Below, piece after piece: positions 45,181 to 56,376 of a stretch of DNA of 64,000 nt (within the stretch, counting starts at the first letter, position 1; each line of letters begins with the position of its first letter). The notes beneath the pieces are model-generated. The model was not told where the DNA came from. It did not search any database and was given only the letters and a program-made list of their open reading frames with translations. Source of the DNA: Rhizophagus clarus. Taxonomy: Eukaryota > Glomeromycota > Glomeromycetes > Glomerales > Glomeraceae. The stretch covers positions 496,001 through 560,000 of the forward strand of contig BLAL01000338.1 of the NCBI GenBank assembly GCA_015698045.1, in the 5' to 3' direction. Both the position numbers and the translations under genes were made by a program.

Positions 45181-46540
45181 AACGTTGGTGATCAGGTGAC
45201 AACAAGTTTTTAAAAAACTTGGCTAAATTAGCAACATCTTACGTCCTTATCATTAATAATAATTTTTGTTTTAATAAACAAGTAAACGTCAAACATGTCA
45301 GGAAGCTTTAAAGCGGCTGGGTTAGATTATCAAATTTTTATATGAAACAAAGTGCCAAAATGTTTTATTCATAAAATAATCTAAATAAATCATTTTGAAC
45401 ATTTTACTTGAAAAAAAAGTCAAATTCGATAATTAGTTTTCTTTTGTATAAATATTTTTTTTTTATTTTTTATTTTTAAAATAATCCTTTTAAACCATTT
45501 CAAAAAATTTTTTAAAACCATTTATAAAAAAAACATTTCAATGACATGAAAAATTTTTCTAACAAATTTTTTTTATTTTTATTTTTTTTTTCAGTAACGT
45601 GCATTTTTTATTATGTTTAAATGAAAAATAAAAATAAACTCACTTTACAAGAAATACATAGTTTAGACAGAAGCCCTCCTTAAACTACTATTACAATCTT
45701 AATGATTATTGCACCTTATTATAAAGCTGTTACTACTACTAAAACATCAATAATAAAATATGCAAAACATCCTGAAGGTAAAATAAATCGGAATGAATAA
45801 AGAAAATCCTATAAAAAATAATGGCTACTCTGTCATAGTAAGAGATACTGGGATCCATTATTTCAAATGATTCCCATCAGAGACCTAATTGTTTTTGCGA
45901 CACAAATGTAAAATGATTACATATAATAAATATAATAACAATCACAATTGCACGTTCATGGAATCTTAGAATCCAAAATTGTAAGCTGAGAATCCCTACA
46001 AAAAAGAAAATAATATCAAAAACCATTTTTAAAGTTCGAAAAAATTTTTTTATTCAAAACTTACAGTGCCTATTAGGATTTAAATGGTCTTGCTACAGAA
46101 GTATTTTCCCTTTTTGAGTATGTATAAGTATATATCCCAAATTGAATTGTAAGAAACTAAAAATATGAAAAACCTAACTGTTATAAATTTTTTGCATATC
46201 AGAAAGACGTAAAAAAAATGAAATCACACACATTATAGATAGCAACATTTCGAACTTTTGTATATCTTATCATGGATCATCAAAAGTTTTTAAATTCTCA
46301 TTCAAACCTAGTGTGATAAAAAATATTCATGGTTCAATAGGAAAATAAAATAAAAAAATATTTTTTTTTTTTTAACTTTTTTTAAAAAAAAAATCTTCAA
46401 AACAAAGCTTACAAGGGTATCTGAAGCTAATTTCCTATAAAAAGTTAAAAAAATTAAAACGTTTTAAAAAAATAATTATTTCGTTAATAAATTATTTATT
46501 TCGAAGAAAAAAACTTCACTTACAAATCTCCCATACATCC
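45181..46540. other. Intergenic, no gene seen
   Basis: AT-rich with T- and A-runs. No conserved frame. Confidence 0.4.
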
Positions 46541-46544
46541 AAAT

Positions 46545-46930
46545 TAGGGATGGCAATGGTCACGGTTATTAACCGGTCATGACCGGTTATGACCGTGACC
46601 AATATCGGTCAGTCAAAAGCTTTTGACCAACCATTTAACCGACCGTTAACTGACAGTTTAGCCAACTTTATTCATTTGACACTTCTTTTAACGAATTTAA
46701 TGAAATTTTCGAAGTATTTTTAGCCAAAAATGATCAACAAGTCGATTTTATCAGATCACCCGTCAAATTGACAAAATTTATGACATATATTATGACTTCA
46801 CTTGCCGATCTGATATACCGATTCTATCAGTGGATAATTTTTCAAAAAAATTATTTAATTTCTTTTTATTAGTTTTTATTAGTTTTTATTAATTTTTATT
46901 CTTAGAAATTGGAACCGGTTGTATTTTTGA
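46545..46930. mobile_element. hAT-like element, left end with a 42-bp palindrome
   Basis: TAGGGATGGCAATGG at 46545 is a textbook hAT terminus. It is followed at 46559-46600 by a near-perfect palindrome centred on GGTCATGACC with GGTCACGGT arms. An AACCGGTTG word near 46914 could belong to the other side, but no right end or target duplication was found. Confidence 0.5.
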
Positions 46931-47517
46931 AAACACGGGTGCAACCGATTTGACCCTTTTGAAATTGGATAGTTAGTCGCAAGTGAAATCATATTCCTGA
47001 TTTATAAATAATTTAAAATAAAATATCTATCTGTACCTTCTATATAGACTTAATTTTTCTTAGAAATTTTAAACATTATTTTATCTATATAAAAATTATA
47101 ATAATGAGAGTATAAACTCCTCATATACCTTTTTTAACTTAAAACATTTTCGCATTTCGGAAACGTTTATTCCAAAAATTCCCAAATTCATCCAATTTTA
47201 ATGTAATTAAATCTTTTATTTCACTTACTTTAGCCAAACTAAAAGATTCTGACGAAACATTAATGTCAGTGCTTCTTTCTTTTTCTTTTATGAGCAGCTC
47301 CTCAGCTTTTTGGACATTGCATTTTTGTAATTAATTAAGTAAAAAGAGAAAATCTATGGTGATCATACAAACATTTATTCAAATGATTACTTATAATGTT
47401 GTGATTTGATAATACCCAGCCGAAAAAAATTTATGTTGATCTTGAATATTTTGTTCATTCAACCACTATTATTCACGGCTAGATATTTTTGGCTAACTAC
47501 ATTATTATTTTAAAAAA

Positions 47518-47803
47518 GTGTAGTTAGCCGTAAATATGAAAATCTTGATTATGCATATTAACAATATTTTACCGTAATTAACCATTGAAATAATTACATG
47601 AACAGATAAATTAATTATGTAATGCAGAATTATCAAGTATTATTTACTTTATAAATGATTTTAAGTTTTTTGTTTTCTTTTTATAAAATTATAGCTTAAA
47701 TAAAGTATAAATGATTATAAAAATGTTATTATTATCATGTAAATTTAATAAACTTTAAAAATAAATATTGTAAAATAATAATGATATTTTCGGCTAACTA
47801 CAC
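47518..47803. mobile_element. TIR MITE, GTGTAGTTAGCCG ends
   Basis: Left end GTGTAGTTAGCCGTAAATAT; inverted right end GTGTAGTTAGCCGAAAATAT (19 of 20 match). Just to the left, 47490-47500 holds a further inverted copy, GGCTAACTACA, so two related elements or a hairpin abut. No clear target duplication. Confidence 0.72.
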
Positions 47804-47852
47804 CATTATTGTGATTTGACGAATTTTATTGGTCAGATTTATTTTGTACAAC

Positions 47853-48155
47853 TAGTGCTTCGATCCATGTACGGATTGATTCGGATTGATCTGGATTAAA
47901 CCGAAAATCCGGATGAAATCCGCGGTTTGAACCAGATTTCGACGGATTGCCAGGTTTCGGATAACTTAAAATATTTTCAAAACCAATAATCAGATTTTAA
48001 CAATTTATGGCTTATTTGATAGTGTTTGACGTTGCGCATATAATGGTAGGACTGGATTTTTGAAATAATTTTTTTTTATCCGAATTTTCGTTAAATAATA
48101 GTTTTCATTCGGATTCAATCGTTATTCAATCCGGATGACGGATTACGAAGCACTA
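47853..48155. mobile_element. hAT-type MITE, TAGTGCTTCG ends
   Basis: Left end TAGTGCTTCGATCC; inverted right end TAGTGCTTCGTAATCC. The exact 8-bp duplication TGTACAAC lies at 47845-47852 and 48156-48163. The inside is rich in CGGATT/AATCCG words in both orientations. 303 bp, non-coding. Confidence 0.93.
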
Positions 48156-48163
48156 TGTACAAC

Positions 48164-49050
48164 AACACTTACCTTATGTTCATCCTTTATTAGTTAGTTC
48201 ACTTTGCTGATCAAAATTAATATTGCGACGATGTATAGATAGTAATACAAACTAGTGTTACGTTATCGCAAATCTTCCTTGGGAAATTGTGGTACACATC
48301 ACTACATTCAAAGAATAAAATTTGCCGAACTCGCTGCTTCCATCCTTTTCTTTGTCCTTTTCTTTTCCAAAAAAAAAAAAGAAATGAAAGCAAAATAAAC
48401 CCCTTAAGTGACGCCCAAATACAAATATGTATTACACAGTATTACAAATACTATCACAGATCTCGGCTTCATCCGAGATGATTTACATAAACTACTAGCA
48501 AAATTTTGCATAGGAAAACGTTAAGTGCATATGCAAATAGGCAGCTTTCATCAATTCTGGTTGTTTTAATATTGCGTATAACACAACAAGAAATTACTAA
48601 CATACTGCATGCGAATTATCGGATTATTCCATTCCTTTATCTAGTCATTTTCCATTCATGCAGTAGTTTATTTTTTATTACTTTGTTAAATACCCAAAAC
48701 CAGCTCAGCCGAATTCGGATCTAAACAAAAAGATAATCTTTAATCATTACCTTTTTTTTCTTTCATATTGATAATCTGATTATAAACACGTTGCATTTGT
48801 TTTTTTCCGAACTAGCACAGTAGTTTAAACCTTTTTTTTTAAAAAAAAATGCACGTTATCTTTCGTTACCTTTTTCATATTTATTATAATATTTTCAGTT
48901 ACTTATTAATTACTATAATATGATTGGCTTTTTTCGATTGTTCTACATTAATGATAAACTGATTATTATTCATTTTTTTTTATAATAAAAAGATTATCTT
49001 TTCTATAGCGTTATTAGTAATTCTTTTTTTAAACCATTGGAACGGTTACT
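48164..49050. other. Intergenic
   Basis: No gene. A small hairpin ATCTCGG-CTTCAT-CCGAGAT occurs at about 48460-48480. Confidence 0.45.
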
Positions 49051-49355
49051 TATAAAAAGACTAAAAAAAGGTCGTAAAAAAAAATAATTATATCAAATTC
49101 TTTAATATATACAGTGTATATATATATTTTTTTAAAAAATATATATATATAAAGTCGTAAATTAGCATAAATTTCTTGTATCAACATCTCTTAAAATTTT
49201 TTCTTAAAAAATAAAAAATATACAATTGCATTTACATAAATTGTGGTTCAACGGCAACAGTAGAGAAGCCGAATGAAACAGTCCTTATTATATTTTAATT
49301 AATTAATTAATTATTTTATTGGGTTTTTTTTTCCTCTTTATCGGTAAAAAAACAA

Positions 49356-49424
49356 ATGAAAAAAACAAACGCAGCTCTCTTAGTACTTGCGGCTTATCAC
49401 CAAGAGGACCCGCCAACTTTTTGA
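49356..49424 (+). CDS. Conserved upstream ORF, 22 residues ending AAYHQEDPPTF
   Basis: ATG at 49356, TGA at 49422-49424. The peptide MKKTNAALLVLAAYHQEDPP plus Thr-Phe matches the ORF at 34144 residue for residue over LAAYHQEDPPT, while the DNA differs mostly at third positions. It has one extra in-frame codon. Flanking 5' UTR sequence is clearly less conserved than the ORF's second half. It lies 131 bases before the N/Q-rich gene's ATG. Confidence 0.6.
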   Translation: MKKTNAALLVLAAYHQEDPPTF

Positions 49425-49555
49425 AAAGTTAATATCTTATTTGTGATTGAGTAAAAGTACTGTATAACAAATCAGATTAAGAAACTTTTGAAAGTTACCA
49501 TCAAAAATCAATCGCAGCATTTTAAAGAAAAAAACTTATTATTCGTCTTCGTGTT

Positions 49556-50311
49556 ATGGAAAACTTTCGAAATTCCAATATTAAAGGCAGAGATATGCAA
49601 ACTATATATAATTATACCTTAAATAGCAATATTTCTTCGATATCTCATATGAATAATACGCCAATGGTCACACCTAGTATTAACGGACAGGGTTTACCCC
49701 CTCAAACAAATTATTTTGGAAATTTTGATAATCCATTAATCTCTTCAAATGTTTGCAATGGTGTGAACGCTTTTAATTCATCTCGTGATAATTTTAGTTC
49801 TCTTCCTGACAATAATCCACAAGATTTTTCCAGTTTGAATAATCCTTCTCATGTGGTGAATACTAATAATTATCGAGGTCATGAGTCCTCTATAATGCAT
49901 AATAGTCAAATTTCACTTCAGCAGCAACAAAAACAAGTTTTTGAGGTTTTTGGATTTCCTGGGTACAAAGTCGAATTGGTTTTCACTCCTATGAACAATC
50001 AACAATTGACACAATCCATGAATACTCTACAGTTTGGTCCTAATGAGCAGATTTTATCATCACAAAATGAAATTTCAGGTGGTAATCCACAAAGTTCTTT
50101 AAATAATTGTAACAATGTGAATAATTCTATATCATCCTATGTGCCTGGTAACAATCATGTTCAACAATCTTCTGTAATTGCCAGCATGTCAAATTATCAG
50201 AATTGTTACAATCCATCGCAACAACAAAATGTATTCTCTAGGCATGAAATTCCTGACAATAATCTGCAAAGTAATTGCAGTAGTGTGAATAATTTTTACC
50301 GTCCTATGTGA
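49556..50311 (+). CDS. N/Q-rich protein with FPGYKVELVF core, pair B copy 2
   Basis: A 251-residue intronless protein. It is paralogous to the protein at 34339: aligned pieces are NIKGRDMQT/NIENRDMRT, MNNTPMVTPSINGQGLPPQTNYFGN, RGHESSIMHN, QQQQKQVFEVFGFPGYKVELVFTP, NNQQLTQSMNTLQFGPNE and the shared tail ISGGNPQS...SNYxNCYNPSQQQ (pieces, not continuous). It has one core module where the partner has two. Asn makes up a very large share of residues. No signal peptide or known domain. The shared upstream ORF suggests the same translational control in both loci. Confidence 0.78.
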   Translation: MENFRNSNIKGRDMQTIYNYTLNSNISSISHMNNTPMVTPSINGQGLPPQTNYFGNFDNPLISSNVCNGVNAFNSSRDNFSSLPDNNPQDFSSLNNPSHVVNTNNYRGHESSIMHNSQISLQQQQKQVFEVFGFPGYKVELVFTPMNNQQLTQSMNTLQFGPNEQILSSQNEISGGNPQSSLNNCNNVNNSISSYVPGNNHVQQSSVIASMSNYQNCYNPSQQQNVFSRHEIPDNNLQSNCSSVNNFYRPM

Positions 50312-53300
50312 TGGTAGTCGACAAGGGCAACAAATGGGATTCATGGGTCATCGGGTATAGTTGAGTTGGAGTTGGTGGTACATTATGGTAATGTGAATGA
50401 TTGATTATGTGAGTATGATAAATTAATAACGTTGAATTTCTTTAAATCAAATTAATCATTACAACATACATATAAATTTTTTTTTTTATTTTGTTTTGTA
50501 AGACGGTGAATTAATAAGTTAATCATGTTTTAAAGCTATATAAATCATAGATAAACTAAATATTTTTAGATAAACTAGACCTCCTACCGTCGTTGCATCT
50601 AGTAGTATGATTATATGTAATAGTTATTATATTTAATTATCTTTAGAATAAAGTCATGTTGTTATGTAATAATAAATGTTTATATAAAAGTAATAATTTT
50701 TAAATTTAACGAACTCGACAATGGAGAAACATATACATATATATATATTTCTTATGCATAAGGTAGATAAGATAATAATCTTATCAGACGAAGTTGGTCA
50801 CACAATTCTGTTGACATTTTCGGATCTGCTGCCGACATCATTGAGATAGATAATTTTTATACTGTAAATAGACTTGAGGCGTTAGAAGTATTCAGATGAA
50901 TGATGGCATTAAAATATTTATTATCTTATATGATTATATGATAAAAGGTAATTCAAGTATAAAATTTCCTAGAAGAATGTCAAGTTTTTTTTCACCGAGA
51001 TATTTTTTTCATTTATAATAAAAATCCTCAAGCAACAGATAGCGAAGTTACATAGTACAGTATATTGATACTATTTGATATAGAATGCGTATACTATGTG
51101 AATCGCTAATCTTAATTTGGAAAATTGATAAGGGAACAATGATATTTCTTTATATACCGTAAATATTTGTGTACCTCTCTAGTCATCTTGATTTTATGAA
51201 ATTTATGAAGCCACTTTAGGTAAGTTCAAAACCACGTTTTTCGATTGTTTTGGACTAATTCTTAAAATAGTAATATTTCTTGGGGCGCTAATTAATTATA
51301 AATAGGAAAAATTTAGGAAAAAAAAGAAAAAAAGGTAAGAAAAGAAAAATTAATTATTTTAAGTTCTTAACTTAATTGAATTTAATAAATTTTAAAAAAT
51401 CTGATTTTTTCGTCGAAAAAATGAAAATCTGAATTATAAAGACTATGTATAGTTTTGCGTTAATTAATTCCAATGCTACGTAATCCAAAAGTTCTTAAGA
51501 TTCTTGGGCGTGATTTCAAAATGATTATTTTATTATTCATAAAATAATAGTAACAAATTTCTTTTTTTAGTGACTTTAATTTACGAGTCAAATACAATCG
51601 ACTCGAACACTACGATGTCATTAAACGTTGTCATTAGAGGATGTGACAAATTTTGCAACTAAGAAAGGTTGTAAGATACACAAGATAATTTTTTTTTTAC
51701 TAATTTGGACACAGTGACACTGTGGACTTGTATTCTATTTGTAAGTTAGCATTAGTCACGACTTTACAATCACGTGTTAGTATATCACGCATCAAAAGTC
51801 AACATAACAGTAAATATTTTTTTTTTTTTTTTTTTTTTTAAAGAAATTATTTCTTTTGCTTTTATTAAAAAGAGAAACATACAAGTACATGTACATGTTT
51901 AAGAACTTACTCAAACTTAAATAATTTTAATTATTAAATTTTATATATTTTTTGTACAGTAGCAATTATAGTCAGACCGATATTCGATATACCGATGCAT
52001 ATTAAAACTAAATTTTTACTTCGAGGGAACATATAAATATCGGTATAATTTTTTGTTTACGTTAAACAAAAATTAGTGTAACGGCAAAATTTCCAAATTA
52101 TAAAAAATTATTTACCGAAATTTTTAATTAAGATTAACAATTACGTCATGATGGATTAATAATCAACCTTATGAGCAAATTTTACAAACTATGGGAAAGT
52201 TCTTTTATCGAGTTCGTTGATTAAATGGTTTTTTTTCTTTGAAGTTTTTTTTTACAACTTTAAAAAAAAAATAAAATCAATAACTCCTTATAATAAATAC
52301 ATTTCCAATGGTAATATTTAACGGCACATTATTACAAATCGGGTCCACCCGAGGTTTTTTTTTAAATATTTAATAGGTTTTTTTAATAACAAATTATTAT
52401 TATTATTTTGTGAACCTCAGATACGCAATAGTGCAACTTATTGTATGTACTTTGTTGGTATATACGAATTTAGCTTGTGCTACAAAACAATCTGATATCA
52501 TTTTAGTATATTTTACAAAGTAAGAAATACATAACTATTTAGGTATGAAATTTGATTCTTTTCTTTCTTTTTTTGAATATTTTGTGCATTAAGGGAACTC
52601 AACTATGAAAAATAAATTATTATTATGTAATAGATGTAGATAACGCCTTTATGAACTTTAATAAACAATAACGTTAATATATTGCAATTTTAAAATACTT
52701 TGGCTTTTTTCAAAATAAATAAATAGTAAATATATTTTCTAAATAATAATAAACATTGGATACAAATATTATGGCATATTAAAAAAATTTTTACTCTAAA
52801 TCGGAATAGATTGTAAAATGATAAACTGTTGCCATCGAATCGAAACAACCTTTTGAGAAAAATGAGTTAAGCAATTTCTTTATTATTTTCAGTAATCCAC
52901 GAGTAATCTACGACTATCAATTTCAGTCATCTTCAAGTGTTAATTTTTTAGCACTTCACGAAATGTCGATTATGTTATATCATCAAAATACAATCAACTT
53001 ATAATTCAAACGCTAACTGGAACAAATTTAGTCCACTTCACTATGAAAGATATGTCATATGATGGCAGACATAAAGTGCGCAAATTTTTTTTTTTAATTG
53101 CGTATGGATCATAACTTTGTATTTTTTTTTTCCAGTTACTAATAAGATTTTCCTCTATCTAATAATATTAATAGTAATGTTTTTTTTCTGAAATATGCGT
53201 TAAATAAAAATTATAAATTAAATTAATTATTAGTAAATACTATGAAAATATATATGTAACTCACTTAGCTTGAGATAATACGTTTTATTGTCTTATCAAT

Positions 53301-53846
53301 ATCAGCTTATCTGATGACGGAAATAGATTTCAAGAAAGAAAGAAAATTAGTAAAAAAAGAAAGAGTAACCACAAATCACTTGATACGATTTATAGGGGGA
53401 AAATCTCATTATTCTATATTTTATTTTACAGTATATATTTGTTAAAGTAATCACACTGATATCTGCTTTTTCAGATTTAGCAAGTAAATAAATATTTATA
53501 ATCTGATAAGATAAGAAATCTAATAAGATAAGATAATCACGCTTACGTTACTTAATTTTAATATGTATGTCAATAAAAGACGTTTGAAATTATAAAGCGT
53601 GGTCTCATTTATACAATCATTGGACTATTACAATTTGATAATCGTTCTTTTATTTGTATAAATATTTGTAAATATTTGTATAATAAATATAAATAATAAT
53701 AAGACAAAAATAAATGCTTTGTTTAATATTCCTTTTTAACTTGAGTTTAATGATTTTAATAAATGTAAAATATCACCAATAAATGTATATATAATGCTCC
53801 ATATTTTATTTAATATCGTCCCGAGATTGAAAGAATATTTTTTTTA
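50312..53846. other. Intergenic, no gene seen
   Basis: AATAAAGTC near 50646 is the probable poly(A) signal of the preceding gene. A T-run of about 23 at 51817-51839, followed by AAAGAAATTATTTCTTTTGC, could be the 3' end of another minus-strand retroposon, but no duplication was found. Nothing else is recognisable. Confidence 0.4.
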
Positions 53847-54023
53847 ATGCTCCTTATTTTGGTATCAGATCTTCAAAAAACTCAAAAATCAGCTCTTTCA
53901 ACTTCTATTAGCTCAGGCTCATATTCTTTCGAGAGCCCAACTAGACTTCAAAAAACTCAAAAAGAAGCTCTTTTAACTTCTATTAACTCAGGTTCATACT
54001 CTTTCGAGAGTCCAACTTCTTAA
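53847..54023 (+). CDS. Small ORF of two 25-residue repeats, just before the next gene
   Basis: ATG 53847 to TAA 54021-54023 encodes 58 residues: MLLILVSD, then two copies of LQKTQK-x-ALxTSIxSGSYSFE followed by SPT. The DNA repeat is 75 bp, a multiple of three, and at least three of the differences between units are synonymous (GGC/GGT, TAT/TAC, AGC/AGT). It stops 4 bases before the next ATG, in another frame. It may be an upstream ORF, a separate micro-gene, or repeated 5' UTR that happens to be open. Confidence 0.4.
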   Translation: MLLILVSDLQKTQKSALSTSISSGSYSFESPTRLQKTQKEALLTSINSGSYSFESPTS

Positions 54024-54027
54024 GAAA

Positions 54028-54633
54028 ATGAGTTACAATAATAATGATTTAAACATTCCTCAGCCGCCGCACGCATCATGTAACTGCAGCAGCTGTGTCG
54101 CCATATCATATGACATTGGAAAACATCAGTTGATCGGAAATTTTCAAATAAGTAAACCTTTAACGTATGTGACGTATGTGGTCCATATATTCTGTCCAGT
54201 AATTTCCGACAGGAATGATGTTATTTCGGCAAATTGCGTACCTATACCGACGTCATATGCTCGTAATCCGAATCCGCGTTATATTGATCATACACAAGAT
54301 ATCAGAAATTCTCCTTTTCTTCAAAGAAATCATTTTATGACTGCATCTGGTATTTCTTCAATGGTGAATAATCTAATGACGTCACACGATATGTCTGGTG
54401 CTTATAACGCTCCAGCTTCACAAATACATAATACAGTCCCATCATTTGACGTACAACAATACACTGATCATATACAACGCGGTGACTATTCTGATCATAC
54501 TCAATACACTGGCCAATTCGATCATATGCAACACGTTGATGTGCAATATGCTGACCAGTCTAATCATGTAAACCAGCAGGATTTCCAAAATCAATCGTAT
54601 TATACTGGTCCATATATGCAGGATAGTTACTAA
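54028..54633 (+). CDS. His/Gln/Tyr-rich protein, unknown function
   Basis: A 201-residue intronless protein. The start has Asn-rich sequence and a small Cys cluster (SCNCSSC, residues 17-23), then a region with beta-type hydrophobic pattern (SYDIGKHQLIGNFQIS, TYVTYVVHIFCPVIS). The C-terminal third is a loose repeat of DH-x-Q-(H/Y) words: YTDHIQRGDYSDHTQYTGQ, FDHMQHVDVQYADQSNHV. It resembles the N/Q-rich pairs in composition but lacks the FExxGFK core, so I do not merge them. No signal peptide or membrane span. Codon use and an intact frame make it likely real. Confidence 0.65.
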   Translation: MSYNNNDLNIPQPPHASCNCSSCVAISYDIGKHQLIGNFQISKPLTYVTYVVHIFCPVISDRNDVISANCVPIPTSYARNPNPRYIDHTQDIRNSPFLQRNHFMTASGISSMVNNLMTSHDMSGAYNAPASQIHNTVPSFDVQQYTDHIQRGDYSDHTQYTGQFDHMQHVDVQYADQSNHVNQQDFQNQSYYTGPYMQDSY

Positions 54634-55560
54634 ATATTTATATTAGTTTTTCTTGGTTTAAATATCATTATCTATGTTTTATTATCTTTATTATATTATA
54701 TATCTATGTTTTACTTTTATTGTCCTCATATTTATCATATTTATTAGTTTACCAATAGGTCTTATTATATATTCGTTTCATTATATAAATAAATTATTAT
54801 ATTTTTAACTTATATTTTTGCGTGATATCATGTGATTTATAATTAGTAAACTGTTGCAAATGAATATTTGCTCATGAAATCTATTAATGTATTACAAGAA
54901 TATACCTTTTGGTATAATAAAGAAAAGAAAGAGATAAAAAAAAAAAAAATTTTTTAATTTTTTTAAAAGAAAATACTTGGCATATAAAAGCAAAATTTTT
55001 CCGGCTATTTCGCTATTTAAGTTTACGTACAGTATATTTTATTCGGGGTAATCCGTTATATTGTCATAAAGTCGCACCAAAAAAAATCTGTCAAATGTAA
55101 ACATAAACGTTAACCGTTTAAATCTTAACAAAGTTTGATTGGTTCATCATCATAAATTATCAGATTTAATCTCATTAATATTCTTAGTGCATCCGAAAAT
55201 ATTTATGCACATCTTATCTAATCATGTAATCTTGTAAAACAAAAACTTTATTTGGGATTAAAGAATAGAATTATCGAAATCACAATTATGTTCCACAAGT
55301 CCCATTGCCATATTAACAGATTAAGAACAGTAATATAATAATAGATTGATTATATGAATCTGATTTACTGTTTTTTCAAAATAATTGGATACTTTATATT
55401 TATATAGTTTCCGTATATTTAATATACATATGCGTTTTGTATATTTCCATAGTGAGATTTTCACAATCCATCATAAACTTCAACTGCTTAAGTGCTGATC
55501 ATTTTCGGGACTGATTTATATCGGACTTACCGTTTATTAAAAAATCGAAAAATTCGATAA
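54634..55560. other. Intergenic, no gene seen
   Basis: 3' flank of the preceding gene followed by AT-rich sequence. Confidence 0.4.
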
Positions 55561-56060
55561 TCGATTCCCTGCAACTGGCCAGGACGCCGGGTCCGGATCG
55601 GGCCGAGACGGCAAATTTTTTATTGGCAAATCCGGATTTTCTTAATTCCGGCCAAAATCGTAATAATTCTGGCCGAAATTAAATTGATCGACATAAGAAA
55701 AATAATTAACCAAAATTTGTAGTTTTGTTTTGTCTTCTTATGGTCATTAGATCCAAAGAAATTTAATAAAACGTCTAATCGGCGTAGAGTTTAGAGCCGG
55801 TTGTACCATTCGGTTCGAAAACCGGGTTTTTATAATGTATGTGACGCATTTCTTGCCGATAGTAACTCGGTAAAACTCGGTAGGGATCAAAATGAAATAA
55901 AGACTATACCGCTATACTCGGATTAGTGCTCCGAATCTGATGATATAATTTTTACCTTATTCCGAATTTTACCGGGTTTTGCCGAATGTAAATAAAAATG
56001 AATGTGTCTTGTACATTATGAAATCAGCTATATAAAACCGATTTTTGACAATTCGGTTTA
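55561..56060. repeat. Dispersed TE-like repeat, partner of 361-540
   Basis: 55849-56036 aligns with 361-540. Before it, 55575-55700 contains CCGGGTCCGGATCGGGCC and two copies of an AATTC(C/T)GGCCRAAA word shared with other repeats of the window. Ends unresolved. Confidence 0.6.
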
Positions 56061-56122
56061 ACTCGGATTCATCTTACGAAAACTGGTTTGCGTTTAAAAC
56101 GGTTGCTCAAACCAATTTGATA

Positions 56123-56376
56123 TTACAGCATTTTGCAAAAAGAATGGATCACGTAATTCGTTTTTGACTGCGTATGAAATTTTTCATACGTATTCTTACG
56201 CAGGTTAAGTGTATAGTAAGTTGATAGAACTGTTGTATGTATAATGCGAATTGCTGCATATGGGAAGATTCAAAAATGAATCTGGCAGTCCAGGCAGATA
56301 TTACCATGCGTATGACTCGTATGAAAAGCAGTCAAAAACGAATTGCGTGGTCCGTTCTTTTTGCAAATAGCTGTAA
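56123..56376. mobile_element. MITE with about 49-bp inverted ends and TA duplication
   Basis: Left end TTACAGCATTTTGCAAAAAG continuing through AATTCGTTTTTGACTGC; inverted right end TTACAGCTATTTGCAAAAAG continuing through the same words. About 42 of 49 positions match. A TA dinucleotide flanks both ends (56121-56122, 56377-56378), consistent with a Tc1/mariner-type or related element. 254 bp, non-coding. Confidence 0.88.

Larger units (their letters stand above)
49020..51330. repeat. Segmental duplication unit, second copy (partner 33900-36880)
   Basis: Carries TATAAAAAG (49051), the upstream ORF, the pair B gene and the 3' blocks listed for the partner. The first copy has longer flanks, and this one has an extra (TA)n stretch at 49118-49151. 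Confidence 0.75.

Noticed and set aside
51810-51860. Second retroposon 3' end (T-run followed by structured sequence)
   Set aside because: No matching target duplication or coding remnant could be found.
54028-54633. Fifth member of the FExxGFK N/Q-rich family
   Set aside because: Similar composition, but the core element and the family ends are missing.
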